DNA of 62,928 bases from Rhodovarius crocodyli (GTDB lineage Bacteria > Pseudomonadota > Alphaproteobacteria > Acetobacterales > Acetobacteraceae). A model generated the notes under the pieces. It was not told where the DNA came from, searched no databases, and was given only the letters and a program-made list of their open reading frames with translations. The stretch covers positions 1 through 62,928 of the forward strand of contig CAMDJV010000021.1 in NCBI GenBank assembly GCA_945901085.1, written 5' to 3'. Shown piece after piece: positions 38,383 to 46,851 of the stretch. The translations under genes were made by a program, and so were the position numbers. Numbering within the stretch: the stretch's first letter is position 1; each line of letters opens with the position of its first letter.

Positions 38383-39321
38383 ATGTATCGTCGCACCCTG
38401 CTTGCCGCCACTCTGGCGGCGCCTGCCTTAGCCCAGAGCCCTTGGCCCAACCGGCCGGTGCGGATGGTTATTCCCTTCGCGCCGGGCGGGGGTACCGATA
38501 TTGGCGGCCGCATTCTCTGCCAGCGCCTGGCCGAGATTTGGGGCCAGCCGGTGGTGGTGGAAAATCGCGGCGGCGCGGGGGGGATGATCGGCACCCGTGC
38601 GGTGGGGGCGGCCGCACCGGATGGATATACGCTGCTGTTTAATGGCACGCTGTCCATCCTGCGCGATGGCTTTGACCCGCGCAGCGTGACCGACCATGTG
38701 GTGCGCGCCACCATCACCCATAATATCGTGGTGGTGAATGAGCATGTGCCGGTGCGCAGCTTGCCGGAATTCATCACCTATCTGAAGGCCAATCCGGGGC
38801 GGGTGAATCATGGCACCTCGGGGCCCTTGGCCTCGCAGCATCTGGCGGCGGTGATGTTTGACCTGCTGGCGGGCACGCGGATGGAGAATATCCATTATCG
38901 CGGCACCGGGCCTTCGGTGGCGGGTATTCTGGGCAATGAGGTGCAGGTGATGTTTGGCTCGATGTCTGCGGTGCTGCCGCTGATCGAAGCGGGGCGGCTG
39001 CGCGCTTTGGCCACCGCCTCGGGCCGGCGTTCCGCCATGATGCCCAATCTGCCGACGGTGGGCGAGGTGGTGCCGGGCTATGCTGCCGAACTCACCTATA
39101 GTTTTTCCACCCCCTCTGGCGTGGCGGAGCCGATCAAGCGCCGGCTGGAGCAAAGCGTGCGCCAGGTGCTGGATAATGAGGTGATTGTGGGCGAGTTGCG
39201 CACCCGCGGCTTCGAGCCGGATTACGATACCAATCCTGGCCTCGCCCGCTATATTGAGGAGGATGTGCAGCGCTGGGCCGATGTGGCCCGCCGGGCCAAT
39301 CTCAATCTCAATGAGGGGTAG
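38383..39321 (+). CDS. TctC/Bug-family solute-binding protein
   Basis: A periplasmic receptor of 312 residues with leader MYRRTLLAATLAAPALAQ. Motifs: RPVRMVIPFAPGGGTDIGGR, VENRGGAGGMIGTRAVG and the pocket loop VNHGTSGPLASQHLAA. It lies 3 bases after the nitronate-monooxygenase-like gene and 37 bases before lipA. The close coupling suggests uptake of the flavoenzyme's substrate, which is inference. Confidence 0.9.
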   Translation: MYRRTLLAATLAAPALAQSPWPNRPVRMVIPFAPGGGTDIGGRILCQRLAEIWGQPVVVENRGGAGGMIGTRAVGAAAPDGYTLLFNGTLSILRDGFDPRSVTDHVVRATITHNIVVVNEHVPVRSLPEFITYLKANPGRVNHGTSGPLASQHLAAVMFDLLAGTRMENIHYRGTGPSVAGILGNEVQVMFGSMSAVLPLIEAGRLRALATASGRRSAMMPNLPTVGEVVPGYAAELTYSFSTPSGVAEPIKRRLEQSVRQVLDNEVIVGELRTRGFEPDYDTNPGLARYIEEDVQRWADVARRANLNLNEG

Positions 39322-39358
39322 TGTGGCGGTTTGCTGACACCGGCCCTATATCCCGCCC

Positions 39359-40348
39359 ATGGTCACGCGCACGGATATCGATCACCGCAAGAGCAGCCCG
39401 GAGGCGCGGCTTGGCGCCGAGCGCCATCCGGAAAAGGCGGCGCGGCCGGATAACCCTATCCAGCGCAAGCCGAGCTGGATTCGCGTGCGCGCGCCCAATC
39501 ACCCGGTTTATAACCAGACGCGGGAATTGATGCGAGCCAATAAGTTGGTAACGGTGTGCGAGGAGGCGGCCTGCCCGAATATTGGCGAATGCTGGTCACA
39601 ACGCCACGCCACCATGATGATCATGGGCGAGATCTGCACCCGCGCCTGCGCCTTTTGCAATGTGACAACCGGCGTGCCGCATGTGCTGGATGGCGATGAG
39701 CCGCGCCGGGTGGGGGATGCGGTGGCCAAGCTGGGGCTGCGCCATGTGGTGATCACCTCGGTTGATCGGGATGATCTGGCCGATGGCGGGGCGGCGCATT
39801 TCGCCCAGACCATTGCTGCCATTCGCGCGGCGACGCCGGGCACGACGATTGAAATTCTCACCCCCGATTTCCTGCGCAAGGATGGCGCGCTGGAGGTGGT
39901 GGTGCAGGCGCGCCCGGATGTCTTCAACCATAATCTCGAAACCGTGCCGCGGCTTTATCCGAGCATTCGCCCTGGGGCGCGGTATTTTCATTCGCTGCGC
40001 CTGCTCGATGAGGTGAAGCGGCTGGAGCCGGGTATTTTTACCAAATCGGGCATCATGGTGGGGCTGGGGGAGGAGCGGATGGAGGTCTCCCAGGTGATGG
40101 ATGATCTGCGTTCGGCGAATGTGGATTTTCTGACCATCGGCCAATATCTGCAGCCGAGCGTGAAGCATGCGGCGGTGGCGCGGTTTGTCGAGCCGGTTGA
40201 GTTTGAGGACTACGCGCGCGTGGCGCGGGGCAAGGGATTTCTTTTGGTTTCCGCCACGCCGCTGACGCGCAGCTCCTACCATGCCGATGAGGATTTTGCG
40301 GCGCTGCGTGGCGCGCGCGAAGCGCAATTGGCCAAGGCGCAGCCCTGA
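39359..40348 (+). CDS. lipA: Lipoyl synthase
   Basis: A radical-SAM enzyme of 329 residues that inserts two sulfurs into octanoyl groups, giving the lipoyl cofactor needed by PDH E1-beta and E2 encoded in this window. The auxiliary cluster cysteines are in [13 protein letters not shown]. The radical-SAM CxxxCxxC motif is CTRACAFC. The C-terminal [10 protein letters not shown] supplies the serine ligand. It is 3 bases upstream of ratA. Confidence 0.97.
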   Translation: MVTRTDIDHRKSSPEARLGAERHPEKAARPDNPIQRKPSWIRVRAPNHPVYNQTRELMRANKLVTVCEEAACPNIGECWSQRHATMMIMGEICTRACAFCNVTTGVPHVLDGDEPRRVGDAVAKLGLRHVVITSVDRDDLADGGAAHFAQTIAAIRAATPGTTIEILTPDFLRKDGALEVVVQARPDVFNHNLETVPRLYPSIRPGARYFHSLRLLDEVKRLEPGIFTKSGIMVGLGEERMEVSQVMDDLRSANVDFLTIGQYLQPSVKHAAVARFVEPVEFEDYARVARGKGFLLVSATPLTRSSYHADEDFAALRGAREAQLAKAQP

Positions 40349-40351
40349 ACC

Positions 40352-40828
40352 ATGCCCACCCATGCCCAACGCAAAGTGCTGCGCTACACGCCTGAGCAAA
40401 TGTATGCGCTGGTGGCCGATGTGCGCCGCTACCCTGAATTTCTGCCCTGGTGCACCATGGCGAATATCCTGCAGGAGGATGAGGCGAAGCTGGTTGCCGA
40501 TATGACCATTGGCTTCAAGATGTTCCGCGAGACGTTTCGCAGTGAGGTGACGCTGGAACGCCCCTCGGAGGTGCGGGTGACCTATCTCAATGGCCCGTTT
40601 CGCTATCTGAACAACACCTGGAAGTTCCTGCCCCACCCGGCGGGCTGCGAGGTGGATTTCTATGTTGATTTCGAGTTTCGCAGTGCCATTTTGCAGGCCG
40701 CGATTGGCTTGGTCTTCAATGAGGCGGTGCAGTTGATGGTGCGCGCCTTTGAGCGCCGTGCCATGGCGCTGCATGGCCGCAAGCCGGCCTTGCCGGCGGC
40801 AGTGCGGGCACCGGCGGCGCAGGGGTAG
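40352..40828 (+). CDS. ratA: RatA/COQ10-like START-domain protein
   Basis: A protein of 158 residues of the polyketide-cyclase/START fold. It begins with RKVLRYTPEQMYALVADVRR, then YPEFLPWCTMANIL, and ends VFNEAVQLMVRAFERRA. Mitochondrial COQ10 binds ubiquinone; E. coli RatA was described as a ribosome-association toxin. In alphaproteobacteria the gene commonly follows lipA. The COQ10-like quinone role is more likely than toxicity here. Confidence 0.88.
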   Translation: MPTHAQRKVLRYTPEQMYALVADVRRYPEFLPWCTMANILQEDEAKLVADMTIGFKMFRETFRSEVTLERPSEVRVTYLNGPFRYLNNTWKFLPHPAGCEVDFYVDFEFRSAILQAAIGLVFNEAVQLMVRAFERRAMALHGRKPALPAAVRAPAAQG

Positions 40829-40834
40829 GCTGCG

Positions 40835-42538
40835 CTACCTGTCCGTCAGGCGCAGTTCGATGCGGCGGTTGCGGGCATAGGCTTCGGGTGTTTCTGCGGT
40901 GTCGAGCGGCTGGTTCTCACCAAAGGCTGCCGCCGCCACGCGGTTGGCGGGCAGCCCCTCCTGGATCAGCAGATTGGCCACCGCGATGGCGCGCGCGGCG
41001 GACAATTCCCAGTTGGTGGCGAAGCGGGTGGAGCGGATGGGCGTGCGGTCGGCATGGCCATCCACCCGCATCACCCAGGCGATCTCGGGTGGGATGCGAA
41101 TGGCGATGTCCACCAGCACACGGGCCAATTGGCGCAGCTGGCGCTCGCCGGTGGGGCTGAGCTCGGCGCTGGCGGGGGGGAAGAGCACTTCGGATTGGAA
41201 GACGAAGCGGTCACCCACAATCCGCACCTCGGGGCGGTTGCCCAGCACCTCGCGCAGCCGGCCGAAGAAATCGCTGCGATAGCGGGTGAGTTCCTCCACC
41301 CGCGCGGCGAGGGCGGCGTTGAGTTGCAGCCGCAACTGGGCGATTTGCGCCTCGCTCTCACGATCGCGATTGTCGGTGGCGTCAAGCGCATTGGCGAGGC
41401 GGGTGAGTTGGCGGCGCAAATCCTCGATCTGCCGGGTCAGCAGCGCCACCTGGGCGCTTGCGGCCTCGGAGAGGCGGGTTTGTTCGCCGGCCTGGGCCTC
41501 GGCGGCGCTGCGTTGCCGGCGCTCGGCCATGATGTCGCGCTCGAGCTGCTCGCGCAGCGCGGTGAGGCGCTGGGTGTCCTCTGTCAGGCGGGCGAGTTCG
41601 GCCACGCGGGCGGTGATGGTGGCGCGCTCGGCCTGCAGATTCTGGTTCAGGGCGGCGATTTCGGCGCGCATGGCCGCGAGTTGGCGGCCGGCCAATTCCT
41701 GCGCCGTGGCGGCTTCGCTCAATTGCCGGCGCAGGGCTGCCAGCTCCTGCCGCGCGGTCTCGGCGGCGCCACGGGCCTCACGCTCGGCACGGTCACGGGC
41801 CTGGCGCTCGGTTTGGCCGGCGGTTTGGGCCTCGGCGAGCCGGCGCGCCATGATCTGGTTTTCCGCCTGCAATTCGCGCAGTTGGTTGGCCTGGGCCTCG
41901 CCCTGCGCCTCGGCCCTGAGCTGGGTGGCGCGCAATTCGGCCAAGCTGGCGGCGGCGGCGCGGGCGGCCTGCTCGGCGGCGGAGCGGGCGGTGCCTTCGG
42001 CTGCACGGGCGCGGTTGGTATCGGCGAGGCGGCGCAATTGGCTCGCGGCGTCATCGGTGGCGGCTTCGGCCCTGGCCAGGGCTTCGGCCAGCTGGTTCTC
42101 CATCCCGCTCAGGCGGCGCTCGGTCCCGAGGCTCATCGCCTCGACATCGCTCAGCCGGCCGGCGAGGCGGCTGGCCTCGGCCTGGGCGGTGTCTCGCTCG
42201 GCATTGAGGCGCAGCGCCTCCGAGCGGCTGGCCTGCAGCGTGGCGGCCAGTGCATCGCGCGCTGCCACAGCCTCACGCAGCCTTTCGGTGCCCTGGTTGA
42301 GTTGCGTGCGCAGCGCCTGGTTCTGGCCGCGCTCATTGGCCAGCAATTCCGATAGCTCGATCACCTGGCGGTTGAGGCGTTCCAGCGCTCTGTCGCTGTT
42401 CGACAGGCTGACCGAGAGAAAGGCCTGGGCCAGCACGAAGACCAGCAGGACGAAGATGATCACCATCAGCAGGGTGGAGAGCGCATCGACATAGCCGGGC
42501 CAGGGATTGAGGCCCTCCGACCCGCCGCGGCGCCTCAT
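40835..42538 (-). CDS. MotB/OmpA-like stator subunit with very long coiled coil
   Basis: A protein of 567 residues. The N-terminus has one transmembrane helix (about 19-42) preceded by a MotB-type acidic residue, Asp18 in GYVDALSTLLMV. About 360 residues of Ala/Arg/Glu/Gln-rich coiled coil follow (about 50-415). The last 120 residues form an OmpA-like peptidoglycan-binding domain (VDGHADRTPI and ARNRRIELRL). It overlaps the MotA-like gene as ATGA. The two probably form an ion-driven inner-membrane complex reaching the cell wall. Flagellar use is unlikely without other fli/mot genes. Confidence 0.8.
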   Translation of the reverse strand: MRRRGGSEGLNPWPGYVDALSTLLMVIIFVLLVFVLAQAFLSVSLSNSDRALERLNRQVIELSELLANERGQNQALRTQLNQGTERLREAVAARDALAATLQASRSEALRLNAERDTAQAEASRLAGRLSDVEAMSLGTERRLSGMENQLAEALARAEAATDDAASQLRRLADTNRARAAEGTARSAAEQAARAAAASLAELRATQLRAEAQGEAQANQLRELQAENQIMARRLAEAQTAGQTERQARDRAEREARGAAETARQELAALRRQLSEAATAQELAGRQLAAMRAEIAALNQNLQAERATITARVAELARLTEDTQRLTALREQLERDIMAERRQRSAAEAQAGEQTRLSEAASAQVALLTRQIEDLRRQLTRLANALDATDNRDRESEAQIAQLRLQLNAALAARVEELTRYRSDFFGRLREVLGNRPEVRIVGDRFVFQSEVLFPPASAELSPTGERQLRQLARVLVDIAIRIPPEIAWVMRVDGHADRTPIRSTRFATNWELSAARAIAVANLLIQEGLPANRVAAAAFGENQPLDTAETPEAYARNRRIELRLTDR

Positions 42539-43677
42539 CCGCGATTCTCCGCCTCGCTGATGGCGGTGATGGTGCGGGTGAGGATTTTGATCTCGTTGCG
42601 CAACTCGGCGGTGGAATGGGCGCGGCCCTGGGCGGCGTCATCGAGAATGCGGCCGAGCAGGATTTCCATATTGCGCAGGTTTTGCCGCGCGCCCTCATCG
42701 ATGGTGGGGCGGGACATGGCCTCGGTCAGGTTGAGCATGGCGGGGGCGAGGCTGGCATTCTGCTCGGCCACGCGCTGCATCAGCACCTGGGTGGCGCGCA
42801 TCTGCTCGGTGAGCACGGAGAGGCGCTCGGCCAATTGGGCGATGGCGGCGGAGGTGCTGTTGCGGCCCTCCTCGCCCCGGGCCATGGCGGTTTGCATGCC
42901 TTCGAGGTTTTCGGCCGTCTGCTCCAGCAGGGCATGGACATAGGCGGGGATGGAGCCGCCCTCGGCTTCCATGCCAGCGCCCGCGGAAATGCGGGTGAGG
43001 CCGGCCAGCCATTCCTCCAACTCGTTGAAAAAGCGGTTTTGCGCCTGGCCGGCGGTGAGGTCGAGAAAGCCCAGCACAAGCGCGCCGGCGAGGCCTAGCA
43101 TGGAGGAGGAGAAGGCAATGCCCATGCCGGCGAGTGGGCGTGCCAGCCCGGCCTTGAGTTGGTTGAACATCATGTTCACATCGGCGGTGCCGACATTCAT
43201 GTCGGCAATCACGCTGGCCACCGCGCCGATGGTGAGAATGAGACCCCAGAAAGTGCCGAGCAGGCCGAGGAAGATCAGCAGCGAGGTGGCGTAGCGCGAG
43301 ATCTCGCGCGATTCATCGAGCCGGGCGGAAATGCCATCCAGCACACCGCGCATGGCGGGCGCGGAGAGGGAGAATTTCTCGCTGCGGCGGCTGGCGAACA
43401 TGCTGGCCATGGGGGCGAGCAGGCGCGGGCTGGCCTTGGCGGGTGCGCCATTGCGCGGGCGTTGAAACGCCTCCAGCCAATCCACCTCCTGGCGCAGCAT
43501 CAGCACCTGGCGGATATTCCAGGCGATGCCCAGGCCCATCACGCAGAGGATGACGCCATTGAGCAGGGGATTGGCGGCGAAGGCCTCAAAAAGCTGGGCA
43601 TGCAAAAGTGCCACCAGCAGCAGCACCGCCGCCAGGAAGACCAACATGCGCAATAGGAAGACCGCCGGACGTGTCAT
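42535..43677 (-). CDS. MotA/TolQ/ExbB-like proton-channel subunit
   Basis: A membrane protein of 380 residues starting at ATG 43677. Two N-terminal helices (about 5-27 and 38-58), a cytoplasmic stretch, then two helices (SLLIFLGLLGTFWGLILTIG and GIAFSSSMLGLAGALVLGFL) give the MotA/ExbB pattern. The last 150 residues are a helical cytoplasmic tail rich in Ala/Glu/Leu. It is translationally coupled to the MotB/OmpA-like partner. Together they resemble non-flagellar stator units. Confidence 0.8.
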   Translation of the reverse strand: MTRPAVFLLRMLVFLAAVLLLVALLHAQLFEAFAANPLLNGVILCVMGLGIAWNIRQVLMLRQEVDWLEAFQRPRNGAPAKASPRLLAPMASMFASRRSEKFSLSAPAMRGVLDGISARLDESREISRYATSLLIFLGLLGTFWGLILTIGAVASVIADMNVGTADVNMMFNQLKAGLARPLAGMGIAFSSSMLGLAGALVLGFLDLTAGQAQNRFFNELEEWLAGLTRISAGAGMEAEGGSIPAYVHALLEQTAENLEGMQTAMARGEEGRNSTSAAIAQLAERLSVLTEQMRATQVLMQRVAEQNASLAPAMLNLTEAMSRPTIDEGARQNLRNMEILLGRILDDAAQGRAHSTAELRNEIKILTRTITAISEAENRG

Positions 43678-43697
43678 GACGGCCAGTATAGAGAGTA

Positions 43698-44864
43698 TCA
43701 GTAGCTTTTGGGCAGCCCCAGCACACGTTCGGCGATATGGGCGCAGATCAAATTGGGGCTGACCGGGGCGATCCAGGGGATATGCACCTCGCGCAGATAG
43801 CGCTCGACATGATATTCCCTTGCATAGCCAAAGCCGCCATGGGTCATCACGGCGTTCTGGCAGGCTTTCAGCCCGGCCTCGGCGGCGAGGTATTTGGCGG
43901 CGTTGGATTGCGCGCCGCAATCGAGGCCACGGTCATAGCGGGAGGCGGCCTGCATCACCATTAGCCAGGCGGCTTCGAGTGCCATCCAGTCTTGGGCGAG
44001 GGGGTTTTGCACTGCCTGGTTTTGGCCGATTTTGCGGCCGAATACTTCGCGCTCAGCGGCATAGGCGGTGGCGCGGGACAGGGCGATGCGGCCTAGGCCG
44101 ACGGCTTCGGCGGCGATGAGAATGCGCTCGGGGTTGAGGCCGTGCAGGATTTGCCGGAAGCCTTTGCCTTCTTCGCCGATCAGGTCTTCGGCGGGGATCT
44201 CGTAGTCACTGAAGAAGATCTCGTTCGAATCAACCGCGGCGCGGCCCATTTTGTGGATCTCGCGCACCGAGGCGCGGCTGCGGTCCAGCGCGGTGTAGAA
44301 GAGCGAGAGGCCATCGGAGGGTTTGGCGCATTGCTCGAGGGGGGTGGTGCGGGCGAGCAGCAGGATGCGGTCGGCGACTTGGGCTGTGGAAATCCAGACT
44401 TTCTGGCCGTTGACGATATAGCGGTCGCCGCGTTTTTCGGCCCGGGTCTTGAGGCGGGTGGTGTCCAGGCCGGTGGTGGGTTCGGTGACGCCGAAGCAGG
44501 CTTTTTCGCGCCCGGCCACCAGGGGGGGGAGGAAGCGGGCCTTTTGCTCGGGCGTGCCGAAGACGACGACCGGGTTGAGGCCGAAGATGTTCATGTGGAT
44601 GGCCGAGGCGCCGGACATGCCGGCACCGCTGGCGGCGATGGTCTCCATCATGATCGCGGCTTCGGTGATGCCCAGGCCCGCGCCGCCATATTCCTCGGGG
44701 ATGCAAATGCCCAGATAGCCGGCCTCGGCCACGGCGGCATAGAATTCGTGGGGGAAGCGGGCTTCCTCGTCGCGCGCCAGCCAATAGGCGTCGTCGAAAT
44801 GTGAGCAGAGGGCCGCCACGCCCTCGCGGATGGCGGCTTGGGTGGCGTTGGGTTCGAAGTCCAT
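43698..44864 (-). CDS. Acyl-CoA dehydrogenase
   Basis: A flavoprotein of 388 residues starting at ATG 44864. Signature stretches are CFGVTEPTTGLDTTRLKT and THGGFGYAREYHVERYLRE. The short-chain-type catalytic IYEGT segment is absent; the end reads IAPVSPNLICAHIAERVLGL instead, as in a separate subfamily. It probably introduces an alpha,beta double bond in a CoA thioester. It is the last gene of the minus-strand catabolic operon, 2 bases after a Bug receptor. Confidence 0.92.
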   Translation of the reverse strand: MDFEPNATQAAIREGVAALCSHFDDAYWLARDEEARFPHEFYAAVAEAGYLGICIPEEYGGAGLGITEAAIMMETIAASGAGMSGASAIHMNIFGLNPVVVFGTPEQKARFLPPLVAGREKACFGVTEPTTGLDTTRLKTRAEKRGDRYIVNGQKVWISTAQVADRILLLARTTPLEQCAKPSDGLSLFYTALDRSRASVREIHKMGRAAVDSNEIFFSDYEIPAEDLIGEEGKGFRQILHGLNPERILIAAEAVGLGRIALSRATAYAAEREVFGRKIGQNQAVQNPLAQDWMALEAAWLMVMQAASRYDRGLDCGAQSNAAKYLAAEAGLKACQNAVMTHGGFGYAREYHVERYLREVHIPWIAPVSPNLICAHIAERVLGLPKSY

Positions 44865-44866
44865 TC

Positions 44867-45835
44867 TTATTCGGCCTGAATATTGGCGCGGCGCACCACG
44901 GCACCCCAGCGGGCGCGCTCCTCGAGATAGAAGCGGCTGAGTTCGGCTGGGGAGGCGGAGGTTTCTATATCCACGCCGCCTTCGGTGATGCGGGCGCGCA
45001 GCACTGGGTCGGCCATGGCGGCGTTGAGGGCGGCATGCAGGCTGGCAATCCGCTCGGGTGGGGTGCCGCCGGTGGCGAAGAGGGCAAACCAGGTGGCGGC
45101 CTGCACGCTGGGGAAACCGGCCTCGGCGGTGGTGGGCAGATTGGGCAGGGCGGCGTTGCGGGTGGGGCCGGCAATGGCCAGGGCGCGGATGGTACCGGCC
45201 TCGACCTGGGGCTGCATGGGTGCCAGGGCATTGGTAAACATCTGCACCCGCCCGGCCACCAGGTCCGACAGCAGGGGGCCGGTGCCGCGATAGGGAATAT
45301 GCTCCAATTCCACGCCCATGGCCTGGCACAGCATGGCGGAGGCGAGGTGGCTGGTGGTGCCCACGCCGGAGGAGGCGTAGTTCAAGGGCGGTGCGGCGCG
45401 GCGGGCGACGGCCTGCAATTCGGCCAGCGTTCGGGCGGGCACGCCGGGATGGACGGTGATGATATTGGCACCCGAGGCCATCAGCCCGATGGGCGCGAAG
45501 CCGGCCACCGGATCATAAGGCACGCGGCGATGGACGAAGCTGTTGATGACCAGGCTGCCGGAGCCGCCCAGGAGCAATGTGTAGCCATCGGGCGCTGCCT
45601 TGGCGACCATTTCGCTGCCCAGCACGCCGCCGGCGCCGCCGCGGTTTTCCACGATGATGGATTGGCCCAGGCGCGCGGCCATGCCCTCGGCCACCTGGCG
45701 GCCAATGATGTCATTGGTGCCGCCGGGAGCGAAGGGGATGATGAGGCGCAGCGGGCGGTCTGGCGCCCAGGCCAGAGCGTGGCGGGCCAGGCTGGGGCTG
45801 GCCAGGGCGGCGGCGAAGAGGGTGCGGCGGTTCAT
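44867..45835 (-). CDS. TctC/Bug-family solute-binding protein
   Basis: A receptor of 322 residues with a signal peptide (RRTLFAAALASPSLARHALA). Motifs: RPLRLIIPFAPGGTNDIIGR, VENRGGAGGVLGSEMVAK, NYASSGVGTTSHLASAM. Its ATG overlaps the stop of the CoA-transferase gene as ATGA. Position inside the operon strongly suggests it captures the compound, or a relative, degraded by the surrounding enzymes. Confidence 0.92.
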   Translation of the reverse strand: MNRRTLFAAALASPSLARHALAWAPDRPLRLIIPFAPGGTNDIIGRQVAEGMAARLGQSIIVENRGGAGGVLGSEMVAKAAPDGYTLLLGGSGSLVINSFVHRRVPYDPVAGFAPIGLMASGANIITVHPGVPARTLAELQAVARRAAPPLNYASSGVGTTSHLASAMLCQAMGVELEHIPYRGTGPLLSDLVAGRVQMFTNALAPMQPQVEAGTIRALAIAGPTRNAALPNLPTTAEAGFPSVQAATWFALFATGGTPPERIASLHAALNAAMADPVLRARITEGGVDIETSASPAELSRFYLEERARWGAVVRRANIQAE

Positions 45836-46851
45836 TTGGTTGGGCCTCGGCGGGGTTTGGTGGCTAGCACGCCTCCGGCTTCGAGGGCTGCGATATCGGC
45901 TGGACCCAGCCCGGCTTCGGTCATCACCGCGTGGTTGTCAGCGCCGAGCGAATGGCAATTATCGTGCACCGCCAATGGGCGGGTGGCGAAGCGGAAGGGG
46001 ATGCCCTTGGCTGGGGTGCCATCGGGTGAGCGCAGCACGGCGGTGCCGGATTGGAATTCGGCGGATTCCGATAGGCCGCGGGCATCGCGCACCGCCGCAC
46101 TGCCGCCACCGGGCCAGAAGGCGGTGTCATCCTCCACCGCGCAGCCGGGGCCGAAGCCTTGGCGGGGGCTGGGTGTGCCTTGGGCGGCGGCGACAAATTC
46201 CTCGCCGAGCAGGAAGGAGGTGAGTTCGCGCTGCGAAAGGTCGATATGGCAGCCCTCGCCGGTGCGCTCACGCTCCATCAGCGCCGCCACCACGGCGCCC
46301 GAGGCGAAGAGGCAGACCACCTGGTCAGGGTAGTTCACATCGCGGCCGGAGATGATGGGCGGGCCATTGGCCTCACCGGTCAGGGAGGCGAGGCCGGAGG
46401 TGGCCTCCAGGGTGGAGCCGAAGCTGACCATGTCACGCTCCGGGCCATCCTCGCCCTGTGAGGAGATGGATGCGATGACGAGGCGGGGGAATTTCTGGCG
46501 GAGTTCGGCAGCGCCCAGGCCCCATTGGTCCAGCACGCCGCGGCGGTAATTTTCCACCAGCACATCGGCGGTGGCAAGCAGGGCCAGCATGGCGGCCTGG
46601 CCGCGCGGGTCTTTGAGGTCCAGGCAGAGCGAGCGCTTGCCGCGATTGGTGAAGGCGAACCAGGGGCTTTCATCCCACCAGGGGCGACCGGCTTCGGCGC
46701 CGACCCAGTTGCGGAACGGGTCGAGCGCGCCGGGGCCTTCCACCTTCACCACATCGGCACCGAGGTCGAGCAGCAGGGTGGAGGTGGCGGCGCCGGCGGT
46801 CAGCCAGCCCAGATCGACCACGCGGATGCCCTTGAGCGGTGCTTCAGCCAT
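45832..46851 (-). CDS. Family III (CaiB/BaiF) CoA-transferase with probable catalytic Asp
   Basis: A protein of 339 residues starting at ATG 46851 (MAEAPLKGIRVVDLGWLTAG). It shows LLDLGADVVKVEGPGALDPF, FAFTNRGKRSLCLDLKDPRG and ENYRRGVLDQWGLG, all standard for the family. The segment GRDVNYPDQVVCLFASGAVV carries an aspartate where the formyl-CoA transferase nucleophile lies. It overlaps the 3' end of a second CoA-transferase gene by 8 bases, so a heteromeric enzyme is possible. It is shorter than typical members, with a reduced C-terminal part. Confidence 0.88.
   Translation of the reverse strand: MAEAPLKGIRVVDLGWLTAGAATSTLLLDLGADVVKVEGPGALDPFRNWVGAEAGRPWWDESPWFAFTNRGKRSLCLDLKDPRGQAAMLALLATADVLVENYRRGVLDQWGLGAAELRQKFPRLVIASISSQGEDGPERDMVSFGSTLEATSGLASLTGEANGPPIISGRDVNYPDQVVCLFASGAVVAALMERERTGEGCHIDLSQRELTSFLLGEEFVAAAQGTPSPRQGFGPGCAVEDDTAFWPGGGSAAVRDARGLSESAEFQSGTAVLRSPDGTPAKGIPFRFATRPLAVHDNCHSLGADNHAVMTEAGLGPADIAALEAGGVLATKPRRGPTK

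Noticed and set aside
41054-42494. Long plus-strand frames opposite the coiled-coil gene
   Set aside because: They mirror the repetitive Ala/Arg/Glu codons of the minus-strand gene, which has clear TM and OmpA domains.
40835-43677. Zorya (ZorAB) defence system
   Set aside because: The MotA/MotB-like pair fits superficially, but there is no ZorC/D/E gene, and the long coiled coil is in the B subunit instead of the A subunit.
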